Positions 34,428-47,479 are shown, numbered from the stretch's first letter. The stretch is 64,000 bases of DNA from Colletotrichum lupini (GCF_023278565.1 NC_064681.1:558001-622000), one strand, 5' to 3'. Numbers and translations are program-made. Notes: a model not told the origin generated them from the letters alone.

Positions 34428-36118
34428 GTGAGTGGTTTGGGTTGCTTGGTGTGTTGAATGCACGGTGATGGGGTTGTGCTCTTCGCTCCGTTGTGAAGGG
34501 GATGCGCGTCGGGGATTTGCATGCTCACGGGTGTGGACTAGACGCATTCGAGGTGATGGTGTAAGGGCGACGCTGCATTGAGAGGAAGTGCGGACTGTAT
34601 CGCTACGGTTCTTTTTCGTTTTCCTTTTGGGGAGCATCTTGTGTTCGACATGGCGTTTACAGAGGTCTGCGGGTTACATTGGGGTTAATTGCATGGTTAT
34701 GGGGGTTTCTGTTTTCAACCCACTTGTCTACCATCATGATGGCACATATTATGATAGCTTTTTTGGCCTTTTCTTCCTATGGTTCTGAATATTCCAAGAA
34801 ATTTGACATCTTCGTTGTTATGGTAATATCCCGTGACGGTCGTTGATGCGCTAGTGTCATGTCAGAGGTAGGGTGCTTGAAGCCGATGACACCCGACTTC
34901 AGTACCTCGCTCCAAGACTACGGAAGACGAAATTTGTACGTAAAAGTATAAGTCGCACCCGGGATATATGGGTTACGTAAGGAGGACAGAGGGGCGGGGG
35001 AGGTGAAAGTATGGATGAATGGGTTGAGGCTCTGCTTTGATGAGAGGTATGCGACGCGACTGCCTACGACGGTCATCCCTGGTGTACCGGAGTCGCCGAC
35101 GGTGGTGGACGGTGCTCGGGGCCGGAGGGTTCCCGCTTACGCAGTACACTGCACGGCGTGAAGCGAGATCCGGGCCGGGAGGCTAGACTTAGGCTGGAAC
35201 GGAGGTAAGTTTGACAGATGTTGGGGATGGTGTCTGTGGCTGAGCTTGAAGGGGTTAATGTAGCGTAATTGTGGACTTGTGATTGATTCCGCGCGTGATC
35301 GTAGTCAAGAAAAGTATTCAACACTGAGTTTGTGATGTCGACAATGGTGTAGAGAGATACTGCAGAGATAGCATTAGGCGTTGATATGCTGTTGAGACCT
35401 TATGACATGAAGGCCATCTCCATCAAATGCTTGTGGAGATGAAGCTTTGATGACGGATCTTTGACATTACATGGAAGTCCTTTGAGGAGTTTTAACACTT
35501 TAGCTTCCGCGAGAAACGCACTTGAGTATGCAGGGAATTTGGGGCATCGTAATAAAATACATTGTGAGCGTATCTACTAATAGCCAAACACCGACCTCCA
35601 TCTCGTTTCGAAAGGTCTTTCTCAGCCGCTTGGTCAATTTGCTTTATAGGTACGCGATGCATTGATACGACCGCATATAAATTACGAGCGGGCTCCGTTC
35701 TACGAGACCAACGGCGCCAAAGCTTATGTCCCACCACGACAGTCGGCTGAATGGCTCGTACTGGTCGTTCCGCTGCGAGATGGTGCTTGAGAAAATTTCT
35801 GGCGGCTGAGAATTGATCTGGCCGCACCGGGACGCCGAACGCCGGACACCGGATCTCCCTCCCGATCACTGACCGTCCTCTAAGCATAAGCTACGAATAT
35901 ACCTCCAGAGACGAAGGGAATTGAAAGACACTATTTGTTCGGAGACATCATGTCGGGGGCATGAGATGGTCTCCGTTGGTTATGATAGGACGCTCCCCTC
36001 AATTGACAGCCTTGAGGACGCCTTCAGTGACCTTATCCTTGTGGATCAAGAATGCACGTTGCTGAATTAGAAAGTCCTCTTATGACAGCTCTCCCATCCA
36101 TTTATACTTATTCATACC
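34428..36118. other. Convergent intergenic region of 1.7 kb
   Basis: This lies between the 3' ends of the transporter and the methyltransferase. A minus-strand frame from an ATG at 35887 to 35492 (131 codons) is the only candidate. It has no motif, signal peptide or recognisable composition, so I leave it uncalled. Confidence 0.45.
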
Positions 36119-37623
36119 TCATGCTGAAGCTGGCCCGGCAGGCTTCCTAGCGTAGATGGAATGGCTGCCACCATTAGCCAAGGAACTGAAAGCACGAAGC
36201 GAGTTGAAAGCTTACACCGGGAAGTACGCATGAATGCTCCGATCGCTAAACTCCTTGCGCACCTGCATCATGAGAATCATGACCTCCTCCCTAGACCAAT
36301 TCAGGGCCCTGGTAAAAGGTGCCATGCAGAAGCCCTCCCAGCCGGCAACCAGATTCTCGTGGGTCCAGATCCCAAGCTCCTTATGACGGGCATCTCGCGG
36401 CCAAGGGTTCGTCGGCCACTTGAATCTCTGTACAGTCACATCCTCGAAGCCGACTTTTGTCAGAGTCTCTTGGAGTGCTTGCGCGGTGTGGTAAGGGCGA
36501 CCGAAGATGTTAGCAGCCTGTTCTAGCATGCGGACCGACTTGATGACTGCGGACGTCTCTTGGAGGGTGCCGTCGTCGGACAGAGGGCAGGGATCGATTT
36601 CGTTCAGCTCGAGGTATCCCCCGGGGCTAAGGTGTCTGGATGTCATTCCTTAGCTTCCGCCCGCTGCTGTGGATGAGCAGCGATGGAAAACTCACTCGAA
36701 GCACTCGCGGATGAAATCTTCCCAGCTCTTGACCGACGAGGTCATGACGCGACTGTGGATGTAATCAAACGGCCGAGAAAACGTCCAAGTGTCCTCGACG
36801 TCGTCAATCTCGAAGCGGACATTGGGAGGGGTGCTACTTGCGATCAGCTACTTGCCCTACGAGAAAGAAGACGTGGGAATTGCACTAAGTGGGCCATGTG
36901 GCAGACAGATCGACTCCGAGAACCTGAGATGAGAGTAAGGAAGATGTCAGACCATGAAAATTCCCGCTGCAGTCGAGCTTACCTCAGCCTCGGGATGCTC
37001 ATCGCCAAAGTCGACTGCCCAAATGCCCGTGCCTGTGCCGATATCAAGGACGCGACGGACCCTAGAGTCAGCGGCATTCGGCGGGGCTGTTCCGAGTTTG
37101 TTGTCAAAGGTCATGAGAAAGAGATTGTGTGACAGGTCTGCGGGGTCGCCTGGGTTAGTCCCAGAAGGCGATGGTTGAGTTGCGCTTCGTACCAAGTCTA
37201 TCAAGCTCCCGTTCATCATTGGGAAGTGCATATTCTACTTGTGTGAGCCGGAGATACACTCTCAAGTTTAGTGCGATGCGGAACTCACTGCCGTCTTTGT
37301 ACTTGTGATACGTGCGTCCGTTCTCTATGCGGTAGTCGAGAATCGAACTGCTTACGCTCGTACTGGAGGATGCGACGCTCTGAAAAAGTCGTCATCCATC
37401 TGCTCCTCATAACCGGGCTTGATCTTGAAGCTGAACTCACGGGTCCAATTGTTGAGGCGTCCTCGTCGTTGATCTGAGCTCATGGTTAACAACCGCTCTC
37501 AGAAAAGATTCAATGTCTTGGAAAGACCTCATCTGGAATAATAGCGTCGATAGTATCATCGCCATCATTTGGGGGCGAGTTCGTCGATGACTTCGGAGAG
37601 GATTTGGGCGGAGAAGGTGCCAT
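36119..37623 (-). CDS. SAM-dependent methyltransferase (TAM/LaeA-like fold)
   Basis: Nine exons (37623-37528, 37473-37441, 37379-37289, 37234-37193, 37137-36983, 36923-36886, 36833-36696, 36635-36216, 36164-36119) give 352 residues. After a Pro/Ser-rich acidic head comes DYRIENGRTYHKYKDG, then LPNDERELDRLDLSHNLF, the SAM-binding motif VLDIGTGTGIWAVDF at about 117-131, EVLGVDLSATWP, RFEIDDVEDTW and SPGGYLELNE. This is the usual order in the large ascomycete group that includes LaeA-type regulators and many small-molecule methyltransferases. The substrate is unknown. The exon of 38 bases and the 33-base exon were placed by frame and by fit to the family. The intron 36834-36885 lies exactly where an in-frame stop would otherwise occur. 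The last exon restores a tail HSIYARKP. Confidence 0.85.
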
Positions 37624-38156
37624 CTTCGTCGCGTTCTAAGTGAGGAAGCGTGATGTGGGGTGAAACGAAGACAATGCGTCAAGTTCTCTCATTTTACTTC
37701 GTCATTGTATTTATATCTGTGAAGATTCTTCCATCACATTTTACCCCTCTCTTGGCGCGTGATGGTTATGCATGTGGTCGGCATGCAAGTCCTGTTGGTA
37801 CGATTCCCGCATGAGCATCTCCATATCCGGTAAACCAACATGGGACAACCAACAGATGTTGAGAAGGTCAGTCGCCGCAACCTGTATCATTACTTATTTC
37901 TACCTGAAGAAACCAATTAAAACAGTACCAAAGGCGGAGGAAAGCCGCAAGGTTTGTGAGAGATTGCGGGTTCGATCCGTTTGTCGATCCGAATGGTTGG
38001 ACTCAATTTACTCTAAGCGCTCGCTGCACTTCTTCAGTGGATCTGCGAGAATATTGACTCGAGCGAATCGTCTCAAGAGCAGATTCATCTACTTATTGGA
38101 AGATAAATGATGGTATATGATACGGCATTGACGGGGTAACGAGTGGCATGTAGCTC
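37624..38156. other. Intergenic region
   Basis: This holds the methyltransferase promoter and the 3' flank of the dehydrogenase. A plus-strand frame of 112 codons at 37772-38110 has no motif and is not called. Confidence 0.5.
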
Positions 38157-39340
38157 TTAGAGACAACTGACCACGGCCCGTCCAGAAACCTCTCCTTTCT
38201 CTAGCTGGGTCATGATCTCGGGAACATGCGAGAAGGATAAAAGGTCTATGGAAGCCCGGATCGTTCCCTTCTCAGCTGCCTGAAGCAGCTCCGTCATTTG
38301 ATCTTCTGTCCCGACCATGGCACCCTTGATTGTCAGAGCTAGTGCGAAGGTGTTAGCTTTCGTCTTCGCTGAGAGCTTGCGGTGCAGAGCTAGAGAACAT
38401 ACCTTTCAGGGCACACTGAGCAACTGAGATGGGCAACTCGAAATCATTTCGAGGTAGCCCAACGCAAATGATTGTCCCCATAGACCTCAAGAGCTTTGGC
38501 GCGATTCGATAGGCGTCCTCTGAACCGGGAACAACGATGATAGCATGAGCTCCCTCCCCGGTCAAACTCATGATCGACTTTTCCACGTCCTCAGTTGCAT
38601 AGTCAATGAACGCATCCGCTCTACTCTCCAGGTACTTCCGTTTCTCATCTCCCGTGTCTACCGCGATGACACGGAAGCCCTTTAGCTTAGATGCGATTTG
38701 CACTCCAAGATGACCGAGCCCTCCTCCGGCGCCTTGGATTACCACCCAGTCGCCTCGAGATAAGTCATTGTCCAGCATCGAAAGCGCGCCCATCATCGTG
38801 AGGCCCGCACAAAGCAATGGTCCTGCCTCCTCGTCGTTCAAGCCCTCCGGTATCAAGGTCAAGTATCTCGAGTCCGCGACGACGTATCGCTGAAGGGTCC
38901 CAGGACGGTGCTTGCCGGTATTCAGCTGCTTAGAGCAGTTATTGGGGAATCCGCGCGCGCATACGGAACATTCTCCGCAGGCGCTATAGAGCCACTTGAC
39001 TCCAACCTTCTTCTTCAGGAGTGACTCTGAGACGTTGTCTCCCAATTTCACGACTCTGCCGATACCTTCATGGCCCAGGATGGGATCGTAAGCACCCCAA
39101 CCACGGAGCGCTCGGACTTCTGACCCGCTGCAAAGATGGCCATGGTGTTAGCGATGTTGAGACCAGTGATGAAGGTAGCCATCTGTCAACTTACCATAAT
39201 CCAGTGAAGTCAAGTTGAACGAGAACTTCAAACGGCCCGGGGGTTCCGACTGGGACATCTTCCCGGACAACGACCTGTGCATCAGGGCCGGGGTTCTCAA
39301 ACAGAACTGCTCGTTGCAGTGTAGGAATATCGGAGCTCAC
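38157..39340 (-). CDS. Zinc alcohol dehydrogenase, yeast-ADH type, non-ATG start
   Basis: Three exons (39340-39194, 39127-38403, 38338-38157) give 350 residues, close to yeast Adh1. Visible are the catalytic-zinc Cys in FTGLCGSEV (about 49), ILGHEGIGRVV with the next His, the four-Cys structural zinc site ACGECSVCARGFPNNC, the catalytic Cys in GPLLCAGLTMMGAL and the NAD-binding GAGGGLGHLGVQIA followed by an acidic residue (VIAVDTGDEKR), which suggests NAD rather than NADP. The usual HTD after the catalytic Cys is GSE. The family start should be where GTGAGCTCC is read at 39340. There is no in-frame ATG there, and an in-frame stop lies 16 codons upstream. Either the start is GTG (mutated from ATG) or an unseen upstream exon supplies the ATG. 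Confidence 0.82.
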
Positions 39341-39736
39341 CTTGCTTGAAAGGTAACGTCGCAATGAGATGACTTGAAAGTGACTCTAGAATGTGTCAAG
39401 TGGACGTTGGGGTGGTTGCTGGGGGGTTGGATATTCCACGGAGTTTGTTACCTCGGGAATAGTGGGGTGTACCCCGCGCCGGGAACACACACGGCAGTCA
39501 AGAAAACGGGAATAGTGGATCACATCACGGACCATGAGCGGCGCCGGTTCATCGGTAGATCATTACGTTTAAACTCAATTAACTTCATACAGTTGACTTT
39601 TAATTATGGAAACTACCCAGTATGCGACCTTTTTCGCTCCATCACTCCTTTCTCTACCAAAACAAATCCATCAGCCACACTCATTCCTATTCTCAACACA
39701 CTGCCTACATACCTGGACGCGAGTAGATGTAAAAGC
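39341..39736. other. Intergenic region upstream of the dehydrogenase
   Basis: This separates the dehydrogenase from the small secreted protein. It would contain any upstream exon for the dehydrogenase. An ATG at about 39533 opens a short minus-strand frame, but no confident splice pair could be chosen. Confidence 0.4.
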
Positions 39737-39964
39737 TTAACAAGTCCAGACGTAAGTGCACTTGGTGCCAGCAGGGACGCAGCCCGTCTTTCCTGCGTTG
39801 CCGTCGCCAGAGAAATGTCCGTTCTGGTTACCGCAGACCAGTGTAGGGCTGGTGTACTGGTCGTCGATCTCGCACGTGAGGTCGTTGGAGCAGGTGCCGG
39901 AAAGGTTCCAGGTCTCTGCGAGGGCCAAAGGCACCAGGAGAGCGATGATGGTGAAGAACTGCAT
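39737..39964 (-). CDS. Small secreted cysteine-rich protein, 75 residues
   Basis: One exon. A signal peptide (MQFFTIIALLVPLALA, 1-16) is followed by a mature chain of 59 residues with six Cys at mature positions 9, 15, 28, 46, 53 and 59, enough for three disulfides. One Cys is the last residue. The chain contains CEIDDQYTSPTLVCGNQNG and GCVPAGTKCTY. No transmembrane segment or lipid-anchor signal is present. I do not recognise the family. Size, secretion signal and Cys content are those of fungal effector or antimicrobial candidates, but no activity can be assigned. A longer frame upstream to 40141 exists, but the signal peptide starts at this ATG. Confidence 0.82.
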   Translation of the reverse strand: MQFFTIIALLVPLALAETWNLSGTCSNDLTCEIDDQYTSPTLVCGNQNGHFSGDGNAGKTGCVPAGTKCTYVWTC

Positions 39965-41462
39965 CTTTTGTGCTGGTGCAAAAGTAAAGGGCCGGAACTT
40001 TTCGAGAAATTGAAACGAAGTGCTGAGATTGGGAATGATGGTGTAAGTATTTGACAGGTTAAAGGCTTCCCTGCAACTTATAAATCTCCTATTGTTCTCC
40101 TTTTTTCTTTCTTCGCCCATTTTACTCATCATGAATCTCAATTGCTAAGCGGCCTTCGAGACAGCGTTACGGAGTGAACCATTGCTGGGAACATCAGGAG
40201 CCTGACTCGTCCAGGTAGATCATCATTTACGTTGTAAGCGAGAGGTTTTAAGAAGTGAGGGCCATCAAGCGGGTTTACGTCTGTTAAGTGCTGACTCGCT
40301 GGTTCCTTGACGGACATCAGCCGCAGGGAGGTACGCGTACCGTGGGATCCACCTCATCGTCAAGCATTCTGCTGGGTATGTATCACCATGGAAGCGGCTG
40401 GGAATATGACCTCTCCACAATGATCAAAAATCAGATAATCTTTTTTTAAGGGGATTACTGTACGAGCCGAAACAATGGCCGTGAAATGCGACGTAGTCGG
40501 AAGTTCCCAACGATTTCGGATTGTTGGATAGAGATTTGGATAAGACCCAGAAACTCGAGCGTTCAATAATCGCTGTTTTGACATGACAGTTGCTTGCTTG
40601 ATTACCATCGTATTTAGTACGACAAATCCGCCATACGATCGGAGTCAGGAATGCTTGTATAGCCTTGACTCGCTATCGACCCATCTTCCCGGTGGGAGGC
40701 TTCCCTTATTGCCGCATTCCCGTATAGAAGACGAGGCGTGGGCATAATTTAATTAAACACACGTTCCTGGAGGACCGAAAAGAAACAGAATATCCCCCCG
40801 CTCCTAGTCTCCAGCAATGGTCAATGATGTGTTCATTGAGGCACAGGAAGTTTCCTCAATGGAAGGCACAGTGGATCACCTACCTACCTCTTTCCCTATC
40901 TCCCCGTGTCCAATCGGGGACTCTTGCAATACGATAACTTATGTCGTCATGTCCCGCGTGTGCTGCACAAAGAGGCCCAAATGTAGCAACGATTGCACAG
41001 GTACACTCGTCACAGAGTCCCTTTGGCCTATTTTCCATGAAGAACTCACAGACCCAAGTCTATCCTTACAGAGTCATGAAGCAAGTGCTCGTTGTGGGTC
41101 AAGTTCGGAAACCCCCCACATCCGGCATGCCGAGTCGCGGGCGGCCGAAGTGGGAGGGAGCAAGCCGGTAGTCCGAAAGTCACAGAGGGTAAGCTCCTTT
41201 TCCGAAGTAAGTAAAAGAATGGAAAAAAGTTCACCTCAGTAGGCTACATGTCGTGGTGCTCATGCCAGGAATCGAACTCGTAGCCTGTCGTCGAGTAGGA
41301 CGTGGCCGTATTTAATTGTTAACCTTGAACTACTCCAACGCTCAGCCAGTTTGACCTGACCTATCGAACTAGACAGACGCCTGCTGGCTAGTGACAGGAA
41401 CGGAATTCGGAGGGGCTATATGTGTTTTCTATATATTCAGGTAGAAGGTATGTCTAGATATC
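39965..41462. other. Boundary region before the retrotransposon
   Basis: This holds the promoter of the small secreted gene and then turns more AT-rich toward the copia element. A plus-strand frame at 40817-41242 (141 codons) has no motif. A tRNA-like T-loop string occurs near 41,265 on the minus strand but no full cloverleaf could be folded. Confidence 0.45.
41458..41462 (+). repeat. Target-site duplication, left copy
   Basis: ATATC abuts the 5' LTR and is repeated exactly at 49042-49046 after the 3' LTR, as expected for copia integration. Confidence 0.85.
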
Positions 41463-41639
41463 TGTCACGTAACAGGGATAGTAATCGCACCTCACAAAGT
41501 GCCCGTCACGTGCTAAATCACGTGTCTATCTCAGATATCGTGTATATAGACCTTCTCCTTTTATCTATTTCTATTTTAATAGTTAAGCTACTTTTACTAT
41601 ACTCCGTATGCCCATTACTACGTACTATAACTCGTAATA
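41463..41639 (+). repeat. 5' LTR of copia element
   Basis: It begins TGTCACGTAACAGGG and aligns along its full length with the 3' LTR. Differences are almost all C/T or G/A, the last base pair having changed from CA to TA. Confidence 0.92.
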
Positions 41640-41699
41640 ATTATAAGCCTAGCTCTTAGTTAAGACCCTATACTACGATAACGCACTTATTAATACGAT

Positions 41700-44600
41700 T
41701 CCTACGATCTTTTTAAGATAACCGACTTACTCGTACTTATTTTAGCCTAAGCTAAACTAACTAGCTACGATAGTTAAATTAAATAGTTTAACGCACTTCG
41801 TACTATAAGTAAGGGCGTCGGGGTCTAGAAGTACGTCGACCTAGACGCTCTAGATTCCGACGTATTCCTTAACCCCTCTATAGCGCTTATTTCGCCCTTA
41901 GAATTCGGACGATTAGTTGCGACCCGTAATAAAGAAGAACTACGAGCCTATTAGGCCCGTTATGAGGCGTTTGAGAACGACTAAAGAAACTAGGAAATCC
42001 TCTACTAATAGCTTCTAAACATAACTCCTAGTACGAACCTTTTAACTTCCTCGAGTACGAGTAACTTATAGAACTAAGCTAGGTTTCTTTTTACGAAGCT
42101 AGCTATGCTACTTACTTTATATAAATAAATCTATCCCTATACCGTACCCATAAAGAGGATCTATACGCTCGAGAGTATTTAGAAATAATAAGAGCTCGAC
42201 GCTAAATACGAGTAACTTATAGCTTATGAACGTAATATTATTAATATGCATATTAAAGTCCTCGCCTAGTAGTTAGTAAAATTAGTTAACGCTATATTAT
42301 ACGAATACGTATTTTAAAAAGCTATTAAGAACGGCGCTAAGTTTAGTATATAGCGAATCGTTAAATATTTAAAGTAGGAATTTGCGCCCCCCGAACTAAT
42401 AGTAAAGAATACGGTTCGAGAGGAATATTAATAAGCCCTTAATAAAGCGAGGACCGGAATTAATCCCTAACGCTAGTATAAAGAGTAGTAGTCCGCTTAT
42501 CTCCGAGCTAAAACGTACGATATTTTAGAAATTAGCAGAGAGATCGCCGTATTTAACTTCTTAGTTATAATTAAGTCCAGACTTAACTTTATATAGGGCT
42601 AACGTATATATAAAACCTTTAGCGAATTAATAGCCTTCAGAACGTATACGAGGACCCTCGAGGAGATTATATATATATTTAGCTTAGTAACCTAGGACGT
42701 ATATACTAAACGACCTTTAGGTTAAAAAGGGGCTTACTCTACTTTTACTAGACGCTCTAACTTAGTTAACGACGTAAATAATAAGGGTAACGTTATATAC
42801 TCTTATAATTGCGCATACCCGTAGCGCCCTACGGCGTACCGAAAATTAAAATAAGCACTTATAGGCCAAAACGCTAGTAGGTTACTAATACGAATGCTAA
42901 GGAGCTATGTAGAGGAAGTCCTCGCCGCTATTAAATTAAGTAAGTAGAAATCACTCTATAATAAGCTTAAAAAAGCTAGTTAGCTAAGGAACGATAGAAC
43001 CCCTAAGAAACCTAGGTTTTTAAAAGGATCCTCTAACTAACCTATAGCGAGCTTATTAATAGACTAGGACGAGGGCTACGTAGTCGCTATACTTATAAAA
43101 AGTTAGGACTTAGAGGTAAACGCAATTTTTAGTACCCCTATAAGTAGCGCTTACCCCCTTTCCTAGAGCACGGTAATAGATAGCTATAAAGTAATATATC
43201 TAATTAACGATAAGAGCCTATTTAAACCTAAGAGTTACGTACTATCGGGCGATAAAGACTATGTTAAATTAGGAACTACTATACTACCTATTACCGCACG
43301 CGGCACTCGTATTATAAAGGGCGTCCTAGACGGACCTAAGGGAAAGGGAACCTGCGATTTAAAGCTTTAGAACGTTACTTACGTCGAGGGATTCTATATT
43401 AATATAGTCTTAGAGACTTTGCTAAATAGAAGCGCACTCTAGTACTACGGTCTAGATTACACTTTACGATAGAGAACGCTTTATAAGAGTACTATTAAAA
43501 AGTAGCTTATCTAAAAGAATAATCTAGTCTTCTTTAAATATAAGCTCTTCTAATCCTATCCTTTTTTTACAAACCTTAAGCGTGTCCTATAGAGCCTAGC
43601 TAGTATTATACTACTAGTTAGCCGTAGAAAATTCCGTTATTTATATTAATATACCCGTAAGAGGTTTAATAGCGCGCTCCTCTAGTACCTTAGAATAGGT
43701 TATCTCGGACCTAATACTCTTCGTCGATTACTATATAAAACTCGAGGTATGCGTATTAAACCTCTATTATAAGTTAAGTATAAAGCATATATATTATCCG
43801 AAGCTAAGATAGTAGTCTTAAGAGGACTACCCTCGAGAAGAGCCTTACGGCTATAGTACCGTATATACTAAGATCTCTTTTACTTCGAACTATCTCTTAG
43901 TAAACGACAATACATACTCATAGCTTCTAACAAATATAATAAGTAGCTCAGGGGGTTCCTTTTAAGGATAAAAATAGAGGAGGAAGTGCTTTTTATACTA
44001 TAGAGCCTCGAGGTAGCGATTCGTTATTAAAAAGGGACTCTAATCTACTTCTTTAAAAGTAATAATAAGACCGCTCTCTTAACTATAAACGTTAAACGCG
44101 TATATAAAACGTAGTATAGCGAGCTAGGAATTAGAATAGAACTTCTACCTCTATATACGAAGGAACCCGTAAGTAACGCTAAAAAAGTAAGTTAACTCGT
44201 AATCGCTAAAGCTTATAAAATGCGCCTTTTTGCGAACCTCCCTACGAATTTATAGGACGAAATAGTACTAGCGGTAATCTTTATTTATAATATTACCCTA
44301 CGGGAGGCTAATAAAGGAGATTCGCTTATTATAATAAAAATTAACTAGTAGAAGCGGTATTAACGCTAGTAATAGACGGGTTACTAAGTGCGGGATTCTA
44401 AACCGGTTACCCCGTATCTCAGTGGCCTCTACGTATATAATTACTAAGCATACCCTCTTTATAAAAATCATAAGAGGGGCATACGTTAGAAGGAGTTTAA
44501 AGTGCTTCCCCGCGGGTATATAGGATACCTAGTTAGATATGTACTAGAAACGCATAACCTATATAGGGTCTAAGTACCCGCGCTTAAATAAGTATTTATT

Positions 44601-47100
44601 ACGAGGAATATTAGGTTTAATAAAGAAGTTTTTTATAATCCCGCATACGAGGAACAAGCTATCGTAAATAAGTAAGTAAATTTAGTAATCTAAGAGATAT
44701 AAGAACTCTTTAATACTAACGATAAGTTAATTCGAGCACTCGGGGAAGTAGATCTAGACTTCGGAAATACTAGTACTTAAGATAACTCTATAGTTAAGGA
44801 TAGTATTACTATTAGATTTTTAACTATTTAGGACGCTAAGTAACTAATAGACGTACTCTAGGGTGCGGTAAATAAAGCTAAAAAGGCTAATATAGTCTTA
44901 CTATTACTACTAACCCCTAAGATAACCCCCTTGCGCAAGCTTAGGGATAGGGGTAAAAAAGGGGATATAATAACTAGGTTATAAATAGCTCTGCGCAGTC
45001 TATAGTCCTCCTTACGAGCACTTATATATACCGCAGAGGTTCTTAAGCCTTTAATTCCTAACGGCTCTTAATAAAACGCTAGAGCACGCGGTAGACGAGG
45101 TACTAATCGTAAAGAAGTAATTCCTAATACTAAAGTCGACGTTAATAAGGAACCCTTATAATAAACCTCTATTATTATATAAGAACAGAGCTTATAAGAA
45201 CTACCTTATCGAGTACTAAGTAAAGCTCCGTTAGGTCCTAGACGTTTAAACCGGGCCCGTAGACCTCTATAACGCTTTAATAATAATATCTTCGCAACGC
45301 TCTTATATTTAAATATAAGAGACGGCGATTATTATAACCGTCTCTAGGACTACTTTTTCTCTACTTTTATACCTAATTAGCAAAAAGCTATAAAGGAAAG
45401 TAGTATAGGATATATAATACTCTATTAAATAGTAAAAGGAGCAGTTCATAGGACCTACCTAGAGCGCTCCGGAGGAGTTTAGAAACTACGACTTACTAAA
45501 GTTAATTTCTAGAGCTTACTAAAGAAGTTTAGCAATATTAAATATCTCCCACCGTAACTATAGAAGTTACTTAAGGATACTATGGACGTAAAAATAAAAA
45601 AGCTAAGGGATATTAGTATATAAGAAGAGGTCGACCGTAATCCTAAATAAGGGATCCTATTTCTATTAAAGTAGGTATATACTTATAAGCACGACGTCGA
45701 TAACGAGGTTAGCGAGGTAAAAGTACGTATATATATAAGGGGGGATATATAACTACTTAACCCCTTATAAAATACGTACGCTTCGACGCTTACTACAAAG
45801 GCCTTTAGGCTTATAATAATAATAGCTACCTAATTCGACCTTAAGGTAGACTAGTATAATACTATTAACGCATTCCTTAACGCGCTTCTTAAGAGCGAGA
45901 AGCTAGTAATTATTAAACTCCTAGAGGGATATAAAGTTACTAGTAAAGTAAGTAAACTCTAACGCGCTCTATATAGCCTCCGAGACTTACTAATTCTCTA
46001 GTTTTAAACTTTTACCTCTATACTCCGTAGTATAAATATAATATATAGCTACGAAGAGATCTATATTTACTAAACCGCAAATAGGAAGGTAATACTAGTA
46101 TTCTACGTCGATAACTTCATTATTCTATATTATCGAGACGACCGAAAGGCGGCTTAGGGGATCGTCGACGGCATAAAAGAATATATTAACCTTAAGGAGA
46201 ATGGACCGATTAATTACTTCCTCGGAGTGCGGATTTTACGAGACCGTACTGCTCGCAAGGTTTACTTTATTTATAACGTATATATTGAGCGAGTTACTAA
46301 GCGCTTCGACCTTATAGATTTACTATATTTAGCTACCCCTCTTTTTTAAAAAGAGTTTAAACTAAACGAGGGGTAAGTAATAAAGGAGGAAATAAAGAGC
46401 TACTAAGAGAAGGTCGGGAGTATACTTTATATAGCTATTATAATTAGACTAAACGTTGCTTTTACTTACTCATAATTATTACGGTTCCTAACTAACCTAA
46501 GCGTAACCTATATCAAAGTAATTAACTACTATATCCAATATCTCTATATAACGAGATATCTTACGCTCTACTACGGCAGTATACTAAGTACGTAATTATT
46601 ACTTCTAACTAGAGATACTAGCTTCGCAAATAACGAGGTAATACGACGATCATCTTAGGGATATATAATATTCTTTTTTAGTAGCCTAATTTAATAAAAA
46701 TTAGCACGCTAAGTAACGGTTACGACGTTAACTACTAAAGCTAAGCTTCTTTACCTTAAAGAAACTGCAAAAGAGACCATAGCTCTAAAGCGCCTTTTTA
46801 AGGACATTACCCTTAACCTAAGAGAAGTATAGTTAGTTAACTACGATAATTAGTAAACGATTCGACTCGTCGTGGGGGAAGGAGAAAGAATAGCTACTCG
46901 ACTTCGCTATATTAATATATAGAATATATAGCTAAAATAAGAGCACGCTAGAGGTAGCTTCGAAGTTACTTATATATTAATAAAAGATATACTAGCAGAT
47001 AGACTTATTAAAAACCTTTTACGAGCTAAGTTCGAATATTTTTATATACTTCTTAACCTTTACGATGCGCGAGAAGCTATTATAAATAGCTAAAATAGTT
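41700..47100 (+). pseudogene. Copia gag-pol polyprotein, many stops
   Basis: Domains are recognisable through the stops. A protease region lies near 43,160-43,440 (DSYKVIYLINDKSLFKP, where the active-site Gly and next residue are lost). The integrase zinc region is near 43,680-43,805 (GPNTLRRLLYKTRGMRIKP), and the integrase core near 43,870-44,500. The reverse transcriptase shows FDLKVD near 45,833 and FYVDNFIIL at 46,089-46,127, where the second catalytic Asp has become Asn. RNase H is near 46,710-46,760. The weaker region before the protease is presumably gag. Stops fall mostly where Gln or Trp codons would be expected, which fits RIP. Confidence 0.88.
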
Positions 47101-47479
47101 AAAAATAATTAATTTAGGCCACGCTTAGAAAAACTTAATACCTAAAAGTAAATAATAGATAGAACCTAAAGTACGGCCCAGAGGCCTAAAATAAATAAAA
47201 TAACCTTACCCTATAGGGTATACGTATATAGAAATAAGACCTGGGCTTACGCTTACTATTTAAACTCCTAGTTTATAAAGTACGTAATTACTAAGAATAT
47301 AGCGTTATTAAAGAGGAGGGTTAGTATACGTACTAAGAAACGCGTCTTACGCGCCTTAAAGTTTATAAAGCTAAGAGTAGCGGGGGTAATAGGGGGCGCG
47401 GGAGCTAGAACGACCGTTAAGTTAACGACTTAGGGTACGGAAGCGGGCGGCGTAATAGGAGGTTAGTTATAAATAATTA

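Noticed and set aside
33822..34637. A 271-codon minus-strand frame across the PQ-loop transporter gene
   Set aside because: It is the shadow of a GC-rich coding exon on the other strand, rich in Arg, Pro and Val without any motif, while the plus strand encodes a clear transporter.
35492..35887. A 131-codon minus-strand frame after the transporter gene
   Set aside because: It starts with ATG but has no recognisable motif, so it cannot be told from chance.
37940..38010. tRNA-like GGGTTCGATCC string
   Set aside because: The T-stem fails to pair after two bases and no acceptor or anticodon arm could be drawn.
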